Source of the DNA: Penium margaritaceum
Taxonomy: Eukaryota > Streptophyta > Zygnematophyceae > Desmidiales > Peniaceae
Direction: 5' to 3'
DNA: 58,662 bases
Assembly (NCBI GenBank): GCA_023375785.1
Contig: SZWC01000042.1
Coordinates: forward strand, 468,090-526,751
Positions 41,301-55,061 of the stretch are shown piece by piece. The notes beneath the pieces are model-generated. The model was not told the DNA's origin. It was given only the letters and a program-made list of their open reading frames with translations, and made no database searches. Position numbers and translations under genes: made by a program. The first letter of the stretch is position 1. Every line of letters starts with the position of its first letter.

Positions 41301-44300
41301 TTCTGACACTCTTGTGCCAAAGTGAGACGTTATAGTGCCAATGTGTGACACTCTAGTGCCAAACTGTGACGCTCTAGTGCCAAAGTGTGACGCTCTAGTG
41401 CCAAAGTATGACGCTCTAGTGCCAAAGTATGCCATTCTAGTTACAACGTGTAACGCTCTAGTGCCACAGTGTGATGCTCTTGTGCCAACGTTTGAAGCTC
41501 TAGTACCAAAGTGTGACACTTTAGTGCCAAAGTGTGAAGATCTAGTGCCAAAGTGTGATGGTCTAGTGCCAACATTTGACGCTCTAGTGCCAAAGTGTGA
41601 CGCTCTAGTGCCAAAATGTGAAGCTCTACTTCTAAAGTGTGACGCTCTAGTGCCAGAGTGTGATGCCTTAGTGCAAAAGTGTGAAGCTCTAGTGCCAACG
41701 TGTGAACCTTTAGTGCCAAAATGTGTCGGTATATTGCCAAAGTGTGACGCTCTAGTGCCAAAGTGTGAAGCTCTAGTGGCAAAGTGTGACGCTCTAGTAC
41801 CAAAGTGTGACGCTCTAGTGCCAAAGTGTGACACTCTAGTGCTAAAGTGTGATGCTCTAGTGCATGAGTATGAAGCTCTAGTGCCAAAGTGTGATGCTCT
41901 AGTGCCAGAGTGTGACGCTATAGTGCCAAAATGTGAAGCTCTTGTGCCAAACTGTGATGCTCTAGTGCCAAAGGGTGACGCTCTAGTGCCAAAGTGTGAA
42001 GTTATAGTGCCAAAGTATGACGCTCTAGTGCCATAACGTGACGCTCTAATGCCAATGTGTGACGATCTAGTGCCAAAGTGTGACAGTCTAGTGCCAAAGT
42101 GTGAGGCTCTAGTGTTAACGTGTGACACTCTAGTGCCAAAGTGTGACGCTCTAGTGCCAAAGTGTGACACTCCAGTGCCAAAGCGTGACTCTCTAGTGCC
42201 AAAGTGTGATGTTCTAGTGCCAAAGTGTGTCGTTCTAGTTCCAAAGTGTGACGCTCTAGTACAAAAGTTTGATGCTATAATGCCAAAGTGTGACACTCAA
42301 GTGCAAAAGCGTGAAGCTCTAGTGCCAAAGTGTGTCACTCCAGTTCCAAAGTATGACTCTTTATTGTCAAAGTGTGACGCTGTAGTGCCAAAGTGTGACG
42401 CTCTAGTACCAAAGTGTGTCACTATAGTGCCAAAGTGTTTCGCTCTAGTTCGAAAGTGTGATGCTCTAGTGCCACATTGTGACGCTCTCGTGCCAAAGTG
42501 TCATACTATAGTGCCATGGTGTGAAGCTCTAGTGCCAAAGTGTGATGCTCTAGTGCCAAAGTGTGACGCTATAGTGCCAAAGTGTGAAACTCTAGTGCCA
42601 AAGTGTGACGCTCTAGTGCCAAAGTGTGACACTATAGTGCCGAAGTGTGGCACTCTACTGCCAAAGTGTGACGCTATCACCAAAGTATGACACTCTAATG
42701 CCAAAGTGTGACGCTCTAGTGCCAAAGTGTGACGCTCTAGTCCCAAAGTGTGAGGCTCTAGTGCCAAAGTGTGACGCTCTAGTGCCAAAGTGTGACGCTC
42801 TAGTGCCAAAGTCTGTAGCTCTAGTGCCAGAGTGTGTAGCTCTAGTGCCAATATGTGACTCTCTAGTGCCAAAGTGTGAACCTCTAGTGCAAAAGTGTGA
42901 CACCCTAGTGCCAAAGTGCGGAGCTCTAGTACCAAAGGGTGAAGCTTCGGTACAGATGTGACACTCTAGTTCCAACGTGTGAAACTCTAGTGCCAAAGTG
43001 AGACGCTCTTTTGCCAAAGTGTGACGTTCTAGTGCCAACATGTGAGGCTATAGTGCTCAACTGTGAAGCTATAGTGCCAAAGTGTGACGCTCTAGTGCCA
43101 AAGTGTGACGCTCTAGTGCCGAATTGTGACCCTCTAGTGCCAAAGTGTGATCCTCTAGTGCCAAAGTGTGACACTCTAGTGCTAAAGTGTGAAGCTCTAG
43201 TGCCAGAGTATGAAGCGCTAGAGTCAAAGTGTGACGCTCTAGTGCCAAATTGTTTAGCTATAGTGGAAACGTGTGAAGCTCCAGTGCAAAAGTGTGAAGC
43301 TCTGGTGCCAAAATGTGACGCTCTAGTGCCAAAGTGTGACACTCTAGAGCCAACGTGTGAAGCTCTAGTGCCAAAGTGTGAATATCTAGTGCCAAAGTGT
43401 GAGGCTCTAGTGCCAAAGTGTGACGCTCTAGTGCCAACGCGTGAAACTATAGTGCCAAAGTGTGACGCTCTAGAGCGAATGTGTGACGCTCTAGTACCAA
43501 AGTGTGACGCAATAGTGCCAAAATGTGAAACTCTAGTGCCAAAGTGTGAACCTCTAGTGCCAAAGTGTGATGCTCTAGTGCCAGAGTGTGACACTCTAGT
43601 GCCAAATAGTGAAGCTCTAGTGCCAAAATGTGAAGCCCTAGTGCCAGAGTGTTAAGCTCTAGTTTCAAAGTGTAATGCTCTAGTGCCAAAGTCTCATGCC
43701 CTAGTGCCAACGTGTGACGCTTTAGTGCCAAAATGCGACGCTCTAGTGCCAACATGTGATGCTCTAGTGCCAAGGTGTGACGCTCCAATGCCCAAGTGTG
43801 ACGCTCTTCTGCCAAAGTGTGACGCTGTAGTGCCAAAGTGTGACACTCTAGTGCCAGAGTATGACGTTCTAGTGCCAAAGTGTGATGCTCTAGTGCTAAA
43901 GTGTGAAGCTCTAGTGCCAAAGTGTGACGCTTTCACCAAAGTATTACTCTCTAGTGCCAAAGTGTGACGCTCAAGTGCCAAAGTGTGACGCTCTAGTTCC
44001 AAAGTGTGAGGCTCTAGTGCCAAAGTGTGACGTTCTAGTGCCAAAGTGTGACGCTCTAGTGCCAAAGTCTGTAGCTATAGTGCTAGAGTGTGTAGCTCTA
44101 GTGCCAAAATGTGACTCTCTAGTGCCAAAGTGTGAACATCTAGTGCAAATTTGTGACACTCTAGTGCCAAAGTGCGAAGCTCTAGTACCAAAGGGTGAAG
44201 CTATGGTACGAAAGTGTGACACTCTTGTTCCAACGTGTGAAACTCTAGTGCCAAAGTGAGACGCTCTTTTGCCAAAGTGTGACGTTCTAGTGCCAACGTG

Positions 44301-47300
44301 TGAGGCTATAGTGCTCAAGTGTGAAGCTATAGTGCCAAAGTGTGACGCTCTAGTGCTAGAGTGTTACGCTCTAGTGCCAAAGTGTGACCTTCTAGTGCCG
44401 AAGTGTGACGCTCTAGTGCCAAAGTGTGACACTCTAGTGCCAAATTTTGAAGCTCTAGTACCAAAGTATGAAGCTCTAGAGTCAAAGTGTGACGCTCTAG
44501 TGCCAGCTTGTGGAGCTCTAGTGGAAACGTGTGAAGCTCCAGTGCCAAAGTGTGAAGCTCTGGTGCCAAAATATGACGCTCTAGTGCCAAAGTGTGACAC
44601 TCTAGTGCCAAAGTGTGAAGCTCTAGTGCCAAAGTGTGAATCTATAGTGCAAAAGTGTGACACTCTAGTTCCAAAGTGTGATGGTTTAGTGCCAAAGTGT
44701 GAAGCTCTAGTGCCAAAGTGTGACGCTCTAGTGCCAACGCGTGAAACTATAGTGCCAAAGTGTAACACTCTAGAGCCAAAGTGTAACGCTCTAGTACCAA
44801 AGTGTGACGCAATAGTGCCAAAACGTGAAGCTCTAGTGCCAATTTGTGAAGCTCTAGCGCCAAAGTGTGATGCTCTAGTGCCAGATTGTGACACTCTAGT
44901 GCCAAACTGTGAAGCTCTAGTGCCAAAATGTGAAGCCATAGTACCAGAGTGATAAGCTCTAGTTCCAAAGTGTAACGCTCTAGTGCCAAAGTCTGATGCC
45001 CTAGTGCCAACGTGTGACGCTATAGTGCCAACATGTCATGATCTAGTGCCGACATGTGATGCTCTAGTGCCATGATGTGACGCTCCAGTGCCCAAGTGTG
45101 ACGCTCTCGTGCCAAAGTGTGACACTCTAGTGCGAAAGTATGACGTTCTCATGCCAAAGTGTGACGCTCTAGTGCTAACGTGTGAAGCTCTAGTGCCAAA
45201 GTGTGACGCTATCACCAAACTATGACACTCTAGTGCCAACATGTGAAGCTCTAGTGCCAAAGTGTGGCGCTCTACTGCCAAAGTGTGATGCTATCACCAA
45301 AGTATGGCACTCTAGTGCCATAGTGTGAGGCTCTAGTGCCAAAGTGTGACACTCTAGTGCCAAATTGTGACGCTCTTGTGCCAAGTGTGTAGCTATAGTG
45401 CCAAAGTGTGTAGCTCTAGTGCCAAAATGTGACGCTCTAGTGCCAAAGTGCGAACCTCTAGTGCAAATGCTTGACACTCTAGTACCAAAGTGCGAAGATC
45501 TAGTGCCAAAGAGTGAAGCTCAGGTGCCAAAGTGTGACACTCTGGTTCCAACGTGCGAAACTCTAGTGCCAAGGTGAGACACTCTATTGCCAAAGTGTGA
45601 CATTCTAGCGCCAATGTGGGAGGCTATAGTGTCCAGGTGTGAAGCCACTGTGCCAAAGTGTGATGCTCTACTGCCAAAGTGTGACGCTCTAGTGCCAAAG
45701 TGTGACCCTCTAGTGCCAAAGTGTGACGCTCTATTGCCAAAGCAGGACAATCTAGTGCCAAAGTGTGAAGCTCTAGTGCCAAAGTGTGAAGCTCTAGTGC
45801 CAAAGTGTGACGCTCTAGTGCCAAAGTGTGGAGCTCTAGTGCCAATGTGTGCTGCTATAGTGCCAATGTGTGACGATCTAGTGCCAGAGTGTGACGCTCT
45901 AGTGCCAAAGTGTGAAGCTCTAGTGCCAAAGTGTGAAGCTCTAGTGCCAAAGTGTGACGCTCTAGTGCCAAAGTGTGGAGCTCTAGTGCCAATGTGTGCT
46001 GCTATAGTGCCAATGTGTGACGATCTAGTGCCAGAGTGTGACTCTATAGTACCAAATTCTGACACTCTTGTGCCAAAGTGAGACGTTATAGTGCCAATGT
46101 GTGACACTCTAGTGGCAAAGTGTGACGCTCTAGTGCCAAAGTGTGACGCTCTAGTGCCAAAGTATGACGCTCTAGTTCCAAAGTATGCCATTCTAGTTAC
46201 AACGTGTAACGCTCTAGTGCCACAATGTGATGCTCTTGTGCCAACGTTTGAAGCTCTAGTACCAAAGTGTGACACTTTAGTGCCAAAGTGTGAAGATCTA
46301 GTGCCAAAGTGTGATGCTCTAGTGCCAACATTTGACGCTCTAGTGCCAAAGCGTGACGCTGTAGTGCCAAAGTGTGAAGCTCTACTTCCAAAGTGTGACG
46401 CTCTAGTGCCAGAGTGTGACGCTCTAGTGCAAAAGTGTGAAGCTCTAGTGCCAACGTGTGAACCTGTAGTGCCAAAATGTGTCGGTATATTGCCAAAGTG
46501 TGACGCTCTAGTGCCAAAGTGTGAAACTCTAGTGGCAAAGTGTGACGCTCTAGTACCAAAGTGTGACGCTCTAGTGCCAAAGTGTGACACTCTAGTGCTA
46601 AAGTGTGATGCTCTAGTTTATGAGTATGAAGCTCTAGTGCCAAAGTGTGACGCTCTAGTGCCAGAGTGTGACGCTCTAGTGCCAAAATGTGAAGCTCTTA
46701 TGCCAAAGTGTGATGCTCTAGTGCCAAAGGGTGACGCTCTAGTGCCAAAGTGTAAAGTTATAGTGCCAAAGTATGACACTCTAGTGCCATAACGTGACGC
46801 TCTAATGCCAATGTGTGACGATCTAGTGCCAAAGTGTGACGTTCTAGTGCCAAAGTGTGAAGCTCTAGTGTTAACGTGTGACACTCTAGTGCCAAAGTGT
46901 GATGCTCTAGTGCCAAAGTGTGACGCTCCAGTGCCAAAGCGTGACTCTCTAGTGCCAAAGTGTGATGTTATAGTGCCAAAGTGTGTCGTTCTAGTTCCAA
47001 AGTGTGACGCTCTAGTACAAAAGTGTGATGTTATAATGCCAAAGTGTGACACTCAAGTGCAAAAGTGTGAAGCTCTAGTGCCAAAGTGTGTCACTCCAGT
47101 TCCAAAGTATGACACTCTAGTGTCAAAGTGTGACGCTGTAGGGCCAAAGTGTGACGCTCTAGTACCAAAGTGTGTCACTCTAGTGCCAAAGTGTGTCGCT
47201 CTAGTTCGAAAGTGTGACGCTCTAGTGCCACATTGTGACGCTCTAGTGCCAAAGTGTCATACTATAGTGCCAAAGTGTGAAGCTCTAGTGCCAAAGTGTG

Positions 47301-50300
47301 ATGCTCTTGTGCCAAAGTGTGACGCTATAGTGCCAAAGTGTGAAGCTCTAGTGCCAAAGTGTGACGCTCTAGTGCCAAAGTGTGACACTCTAGTGCCGAA
47401 GTGTGGCACTCTACTGCCAAAGTGTGACGCTATCACCAAAGTATGACACTCTAATTCCAAAGTGTGAAGCTCTAGTGCCAAAGTGTGACGCTCTAGTCCC
47501 AAAGTGTGAGGCTCTAGTGCCAAAGTGTGACGCTCTAGTGCCAAAGTGTGACGCTCTAGTGCCAATGTCTGTAGCTCTAGTGCCTGAGTGTGTAGCTCTA
47601 GTGCCAATATGTGACTCTCTATTGCCAATGTGTGAACCTCTAGTGCAAAAGTGTGACACTCTAGTGCCAAAGTGCGGAGCTCTAGTACCAAAGGGTGAAG
47701 CTCCGGTGCCAATGTGTGAAACTCTAATGCCAAAGTGAGACGCTCTTTTGCCAAAGTGTGACGTTCTAGTGCCAACGTGTGACACTCTAGTGCCAAAGTG
47801 TGACACTCTAGTGCCAAAGTGTGAAGCTCTAGTGCCGGAGTATGAAGCGCTAGAGTCAAAGTGTGGCGCTCTAGTGCCAAATTGTTTAGCTCTAGTGGAA
47901 ATGTGTGAAGCTCCAGTGCGAAAGTGTGAAGCTCTGGTGCCAAAATGTGACACTCTAGTGCCAAAGTGTGACACTCTAGTGCCAAAGTGTGAAGCTCTAG
48001 TGCCAAAGTGTGAATCTCTAGTGCCAAAGTGTGAGGCTCTAGTGCCAAAGTGTGACGCTCTAGTGCCAACGCGTGAAACTTTAGTGCCAAAGTGTGACAC
48101 TCTAGAGCGAATGTGTCACGCTCTAGTACCAAAGTGTGACGCAATAGTGCCAAAATGTGAAACTCTAGTGCCAAAGTGTGAACCTCTAGTGCCAAAGTGT
48201 GATGCTCTAGTGCCAGATTGTGACACTCTAGTGCCAAATTGTGAAGCTCTAGTGCCAAAATGTGAAGCCCTAGTGCCAGAGTGTTAAGCTCTAGTTCCAA
48301 AGTGTAATACTCTAGTGCCAAAGTCTCATGCCCTAGTGCCAACGTGTGACGCCATAGTGCAAAAATGTGACGCTCTAGTGCCAACATGTGATGCTCTAGT
48401 ACCAAGGTGTGACGCTCCAATGCCCAAGTGTGACGCTCTTGTGCCAAAGTGTGACGCTGTAGTGCCAGAGTGTGACACTCTAGTGCCGAAGTATGACGTA
48501 CTAGTGCCAAAGTGTGATGCTATAGTGCTAAAGTGTGAAGCTCTACTGCCAAAGTGTGACGCTTTCACCAAAGTATGACACTCTAGTGCCAACATGTGAC
48601 CCTCTAGTGCCAAAGTGTAGCGCTGTACTGCCAAAGTGTGACGATATCACCAAAGTATGACACTCTAGTGCCAAAGTGTGATGCTCTAGTGCCAAAGTGC
48701 GAGGCTCTAGTGCCAAAGTGTGATACTCTAGTGCCAACTTGTGACGCTCTTGTGCCAAAGTGTGTAGCTATAGTGCCAAAGTGTGTAGCTCTAGTGCCAA
48801 CATGTGACGCTCTAGTGCCAAAGTGCGAACCTCTAGTGCAAACGCGTGACACTCTAGTGCCAAAGTGCGAAGCTCTAGTGCCAAAGGGTGAAGCTCTGGT
48901 GCCAAAGTGTGACACTCTAGTTCCAACGTGCGAAACTCTAGTGCCAAAGTGAGACGCTCTATTGCCAAAGTGTGACATTCTAGCGCCAACGTGGGAGGCT
49001 ATAGTGTCCAGGTGTGAAGCTATAGTGCCAAAGTGTGACGCTCTAGTGCAAAAGTGTGACGCTCTAGTGCCAAAATGTGACGCTCTAGTCCCAAAGTGTG
49101 ACGCTCTAGTGCCAAAGCGTGACACTCTAGTGCCAAAGTGTGAAGCTCTAGTGCCAAAGTGTGAAGCTCTAGTGCCAACGTGTGACGCTCTAGTACCAAT
49201 TTGTGGAGCTAAAGTGCAAATGTATTAAGCTCAAGTGCGAGAGTGCTCTGCTCTAGTGCCAAAATGTGACGCTCTAGTGGCAAAGCGTGACACTCAAGTG
49301 CCAAATTCTGAAGCTCTAGTGTAAAACTGTGAAGCTCTAGTGCAAAAGTGTGACACTCTAGTGCCAAAGTGTGATTCTCTAGTGCCAAAGAGTGAAGCTC
49401 TGTGACGCTCTAGAGCCAAAGTTTGACGCTCTAGTACCAAAGTGTGACGCTATAATGCCAAAGTGTGATGCTCTAGTGCCACAGTGTGATGCTCTAGTGC
49501 CAAATTGTGAAGCTCTTGTGCCAAAGTGTGAAGCTCTGGTACCAAAGTGTGATGCTCTAGTGCCAAAGTGTGACACTCTAGTGCCAAATTGTGGTCTCTA
49601 GTGCCAAAGTGTGACGCTCTAGTGCCAAAGTGTGACGCTCTAGTGCCAAAGTGTGATGCTGTAGTGCCAAAGAGTGATGCTCTAGTGCCAAAGTGTGTAC
49701 CTCTAGTGCCAAAGTGTGAAGCTCTAGTTCCTAATTGTAACGCTCTAGTGCCAATGTGTGATGCTCTACTGCCAATGTGTGAAGCTCTAGTGCTAAAGTG
49801 TGAAACAATAGTGCCAAAGAGTGATGCTCTAGTGCCAAGGTGTGACGCTCCAATGCCCAATTGTGACGCTCTTGTGCCAAAGTGTGACGCTGTAGTGCCA
49901 AAGTGTGGCACTCTAGTGCCAAAGTATGACGTTCTAGTGCCAAAGTGTGATGCTCTAGTGCTAAAGTGTGAAGCTCTAGTGCCAAAGTGTGACGCTTTCA
50001 CCAAATTATGACACTCTAGTGCCAACATGTGACCCTCTAGTGCCAAAGTGTGGCGCTGTACTGCCAAAGTGTGACGCTATCACCAAAGTATGACACTCTA
50101 GTGCCAAAGTGTGATGCTCTAGTGCCAAAGTGCGAGGCTCTAGTGCCAAAGTGTGATACTCTAGTGCCAACTTGTGACGCTCTTGTGCCAAAGTGTGTAG
50201 CTATAGTGCCAAAGTGTGTAGCTCTAGTGCCAACATGTGACGCTCTAGTGCCAAAGTGCGAACCTCTAGTGCAAACACGTGACACTCTAGTGCCAAAGTG

Positions 50301-51640
50301 CGAAGCTCTAGTGCCAAAGGGTGAAGCTCTGGTGCCAAAGTGTGACACTCTAGTTCCAACGTGCGAAACTCTAGTGCCAAAGTGAGACGCTCTAATGCCA
50401 AAGTGTGACATTCTAGCGCCAACGTGGGAGGCTATAGTGTCCAGGTGTGAAGCTATAGTGCCAAAGTGTGACGCTCTAGTACCAAAGTGTGACGCTCTAG
50501 TGCCAAAGTGTGAGCCTCTAGTGCCAAAGTGTGACGCTCTAGTGCCAAAGCGTGACACTCTAGTGCCAAAGTGTGAAGCTCTAGTGCAAAAGTGTGAAGC
50601 TCAAGTGCCAACGTGTGACGCTCTAGTACCAAATTGTGGAGCTATAGTGCAAACGTGTTAAGCTCAAGTGCGAGAGTGCTATGCTCTAGTGCCAAAATGT
50701 GACGCTCTAGTGGCAAAGCGTGACACTCAAGTGCCAAATTGTGAAGCTCTAGTGTAAAACTGTGAAGCTCTAGTGCAAAAGTGTGACACTCTAGTGCCAA
50801 AGTGTGATTCTCTAGTGCCAAAGAGTGAAGCTCTGTGACGCTCTAGAGCCAAAGTTTGACGCTCTAGTACCAAAGTGTGACGCTATAGTGCCAAAGTGTG
50901 ATGCTCTAGTGCCACAGTGTGATGCTCTAGTGCCAACTTGTGAAGCTCTTGTGCCAAAGTGTGAAGCTCTGGTGCCAAAGTGTGATGCTCTAGTGCCAAA
51001 GTGTGACGCAGAGTGTGCCAAAGTGTGACTATTGAGTGCCAAAGTGTGACACTCTAGTGCCAAAGTGTGGTCTCTAGTGCCAAAGTGTGACACTCTAGTG
51101 CCAAAGTGTGACGCTCTAGTGCCAAAGTGTGATGCTGTAGTGTCAAAGAGTGATGCTCTAGTGCCAAGGTGTGTACCTCTAGTGCCAAAGTGTGAAGCTC
51201 TAGTTCCTAATTGTAACGCTCTAGTGCCAAAGTGTGATGCTCTACTGCCAATGTGTGAAGCTCTAGTGCTAAAGTGTGAAACAATAGTGCCAAAGAGTGA
51301 AGCTCTAGTGCCAAAGTGTGAAGCTCTAGTGCCAAGGTGTGACAGTCTAGTGCTAGAGTGTGAAGCTCTTGTTCCAAAGTGTAACGCTCTAGTCCCAATG
51401 TCTGATGCCCTAGTGCCAACGTGTGACGCTATAATGCCTAAATGTGAATTTTTAGTGCCAAGGTGTGACGCTCTAGTGCCCAAGTGTGAGGCTCGTGTGC
51501 GAAATTGTGACGCTGTAGTGCCAAAGTGTGACACTCTACTGCCAAAGTATGACGTTCCAGTGCCAAAATGTGACGCTCTAATGCCAAAGTGCGAAGCTCT
51601 AGTGCCAAAGTGTGACGCTATCACCAAAGTATGACACTCT
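38400..51640 (+). repeat. Satellite D higher-order repeats marked by a 19-bp ATCACC monomer
   Basis: A shortened monomer with GCTATCACC (or GCTTTCACC) in place of GCTCTAGTGCC occurs near 39071, 40308, 40390, 42676, 43932, 45211, 45293, 47432, 48564, 48646, 49998, 50079 and 51620. Its order repeats: the pair 40308/40390 matches 45211/45293 (4903 bp), 42676 matches 47432 (4756 bp) and 43932 matches 48564 (4632 bp). The string of variant monomers around these marks also agrees. A 294-bp local duplication (41031 and 41325) adds to the first copy. Confidence 0.85.
48604..51030 (+). repeat. 1433-bp tandem duplication within satellite D
   Basis: The segment of about 48604-49600 reappears at 50037-51030 at a constant offset of 1433 bp, including the odd junctions AAGCTCTGTGACGCTC (about 49395 and 50828) and TATTAAGCTCAAGTGCGAG or its close variant (about 49222 and 50656). 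The two copies differ by scattered single bases only. Confidence 0.85.
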
Positions 51641-54147
51641 AGTGCCAAAGTTTGACGCTCTAGTACCAAAGTTTAGCGCTCTACTACCAAAGTGTGACGC
51701 TACACAAAAGTATGACACTCTAGTGCCAAAGTGTGACGCTCTAGTGCCAAAGTGTGTAGCTCTAGTGCCAAAGTGTGTAGATCTAGTGCCAAAATGTGAC
51801 ACTCCAGTGCCAAAGTTTGAACCTCTAGTGCAAACACGTGACACTCTTGTGCCAAAGTGCGAAGCTCTAGTGCCAAAGGATGAAGCTCTGGTGCCAAAGT
51901 GTGATGGTCTATTGCCAAAGTGTGACGTTCTAATGCCAACGTGTGAGGCTATAGTGCCCAAGTGTGAGGCTATAGTGCCAAAGTATGATGCTCTAGTGCT
52001 AAAGTGTGACGCTCTAGTGCCAAAGTGTGACCCTTTAGTGCCAAAGTGTGACGCTCTAGTGCCAATGTGTGACACTCTAGTGCCAAATTGTGAAGCTATA
52101 GTAAAGAAGTGTGAAGCTCTAGTGCCAAAGTGTGACACTCTTGTGCCAAAATGTGGAGCTCTAGTGCAAATGTGTGAAGCTCTAGTGCCAAACGTGTGAG
52201 GCTCTAGTGCCTGAATGTGACGCTCTAGCACCAAAGCGTGACACTCCAGTGCCAAAGCGTGAGGCCCCAGTGCCAAAGTGTGAAGCTCTAGTGCAAAAGT
52301 GTGACGCTCTAGTGCTAATGTGTGATGCTCTAGTGCCAAAGTGTGAATCTCTAGTGCAAACGTGTGACGCTCTAGTGCCAAAGTGTAGGCTCTATTGCCA
52401 AAGTGTGAAGCTCTAGTGCCAAAGTGTGACGCTTTGGTGCCAACGTGTGAAAGTATAGTGCCAAAGGGTGTCGCTCTAGAGCCAAAGTGTGACGCTCTAG
52501 TACCAAAGTGTGATGCTCTAGTGCCAAAGTCTGACACTCCAGTGCCAAAGTGTGATGCTCTAGTGCCAAAGTGTGACGCTCTAGTTCCAAAGTGTGACTA
52601 TTAAGTGCCAAAGGGTGACTCTAGTGCCAAAGTGTGACGCACTACAGCCAAAGTGTGATGCTTTAGTGCCAAAGTGTGACGATCTAGTGCCAAAGTGTGA
52701 CGATGTAGTGCCAAAGTGTGATGCTCTAGTGCCAAAGTGTATACCTCTAGTGCAAAACTGTGAAGCTCTAGTGCCAAGGTGTGACGCTCTAGTGCCAGAG
52801 TGTGAAGCTCTTGTTTCAAAGTGTAACGCTCTAGTGCCAAAGTCTTATGCCCTAGTGCCAACGTGTGACGCTATAGTGCCAAAATGTGACGCTCTTGTGC
52901 CAACATGTGATGCTCTAGTGCCAAGGTGTGATGCTCTAGTGCCCAAGTGAGACACTCTTGTGCCAAAGTGTGACGCTGTAGTGCCAAAGTGTGACACTCT
53001 AGTGCCAACGTATGATGTTATACTGCCAAAGTGTGACACTCTAGTGCCACAGTGTGAAGCTATAGTGCCAAAAGTGTGGACCTCTAGTGGCAAAGTGTGA
53101 CGCTCTAGTGCCAAAGTGTGACGCTCTATTGCAAATGTGTGAAGCTCTTGTTCCAAAGTGTGACGCTCTTGTGCCAAAGTGTGACGCGCTAGTGCCAAAG
53201 TGTGACGTTATAGTGCCAAAGTTTGTTGCTCTAGTGCCAAGGTGTGAAGCTCTTGTACCAGAGTATGAAGCTTTAGTGCCAAAGTGTGAAGATCTAGTGC
53301 CAAAGTGTGAAGCTCTAGTGCCAAAGTGTGACACTCTAGTGCCAAAGTGTGAAGCTCTAGTGCCAAATTGTGACGCTCTAGTGCCAAAGTGCAACGCTCT
53401 AGTGACAAACTGTGACGCTCTAGTGCCAATATGTGACGCTCTAGTGCCAACGTATGACACTGTAGTGCTAAAGTGTGACGCTATGGTGCCAAAGTTTGAA
53501 GCTCTAGTTCCATAGTTTGAATCTCTAGTGCCAAAGTGTGACTCTCTAGTGCCAATGTGTGATGCTCCAGTGCAAACGTGTGACGCTCCAGTGCCAATGT
53601 GTGATGCTCTAGTGCCAAAGTGTAGAGCTCTTGTGCCAGAGTGTGCCACTCTAGTGCCAAAGTGTGAAGCTCTAGTACTCAAGTGTGACGCTCTAGTGCC
53701 AAAGTGTGATACTATAGTGCCAAATTGTGAAGCTCTTGTGCCATTGTGTGATGCTCTAGTATCAAACTTTGAAGCTCTAGTACCATAGTGTGACGCTATA
53801 GTGCCAAAGTGTGACGCTCTAGTGTGAAAGTGTGAAGCTCTATTGCCAAAGTGTGAAACTCTAGTGCCAAAGTGTGACACTCTAGTGCCAATGTGTGACA
53901 CTCTAGTGCCAAAGTGTGAAGCTCTAGTGCCAAAGTGTGACATGCTTGTGCAAACATGTCACACTATAGTGCCAAAGTGTAAAGCTCTAGTGCCAAAGTG
54001 TGACGCTCTAGTGTCAAAGAGTGATGCTCTAGTGCCAAAGTGTGACGCTCTAGTTCCAAATTGCGAAGCTCTACTGCCAAAGTGTGACTGTGTCAAAGTG
54101 TGACAGTCTAGTGCCAACGTGTGACGCTCCAGTGCCAAAGTGTGAAG

Positions 54148-55061
54148 AGATACACCAAAGGCACATGAGATACATCATAGGTGCATGTGATACACCATAG
54201 GCACATGCGATACACCATAGGCACATGAGATACACCATAGGCACATGACATACACCATATGCACATAAAATATACCATAGGAGCATGAGATAAACCGAAG
54301 GCGCATGAGATCATCCATATGCGCATGAGATGCTCCATATGCGGATGAGATGCACCGTATGCGCATGAGATACACCATAGGCGCAGGAGATACACCATAG
54401 GCACGTGAGATACACCACATGCACATGAGATACACCATATGTACATGGGATACACCATATGCACATGAGATACACCATAGGAACATGCGATACACCATAG
54501 GTACCTCAGATACACCATATGCGCATGCGATTCACAATGGGCGCCTGAGATAGACCATATGCACACGAGATACACCATAGGCACATGAGATACACCATAG
54601 GCACATGAGATACAGCATAGGCACATGAGATACACCATGTGCACATAACATACACCATGGGCACATGAGATACGCCATAGGTGCATAAGATGCACCATAT
54701 GTGCATGAGATACACCATAGACACATGAAAGACACCATAGGCGCATGAGATACACCATAGGTGCATGAGATACATCATAGGCACATGTGGTACACCATAG
54801 GCACATGAGATACACCATAGGCGCATGCCATACACCATAGGCTAATGAGATCCACCATAGGTACATGAGATACGCCATCGGCATATTAGGTACACCATAG
54901 GCACATGATATACACCAAGGCACATGAGATATACCGTAGGCGCATGAGATACACTATAGGTGCATGAAATATACCATAGGCGCATGAGATACACCGTAGG
55001 TGTATGAGATACACCATTGACCACATCAGATACACCATATGTGCATGGGATACACCATAGG
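54148..55061 (+). repeat. Satellite E, first block (20-bp unit)
   Basis: About 45 tandem copies of a 20-bp unit, consensus CATGAGATACACCATAGGCA, start where satellite D ends (AAGTGTGAAG joined to AGATACACC). On the minus strand the translation repeats every 20 residues (60 bp, three units), giving Cys/Tyr/Met/Trp-rich open frames that are not credible genes. Confidence 0.95.

Larger units (their letters stand above)
23425..54147 (+). repeat. Satellite D, right part (21-bp unit)
   Basis: The 21-bp satellite resumes in register after element 2 and continues for about 30.7 kb without any unique sequence. Together with the left part this is roughly 1750 monomers, all in one orientation. Variant monomers (for example GACGAT, GAAGCTATAG, TGTGGCGCT) recur in shared orders that define several higher-order levels, listed separately. 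One module combining an ATGTGACGCTCTAATGCC monomer with a GGAGCTCTAGTGGT monomer recurs near 16790, 28815, 30537, 32303, 33266 and 35137. No gene, RNA or mobile element was seen inside. Long open frames on both strands are periodicity by-products. Confidence 0.96.

Noticed and set aside
54175..54923. Cys/Tyr/Trp-rich minus-strand frames in satellite E as membrane or toxin-like proteins
   Set aside because: They are the three phases of one 20-bp unit read over 60 bp; every frame gives the same 20-residue repeat.
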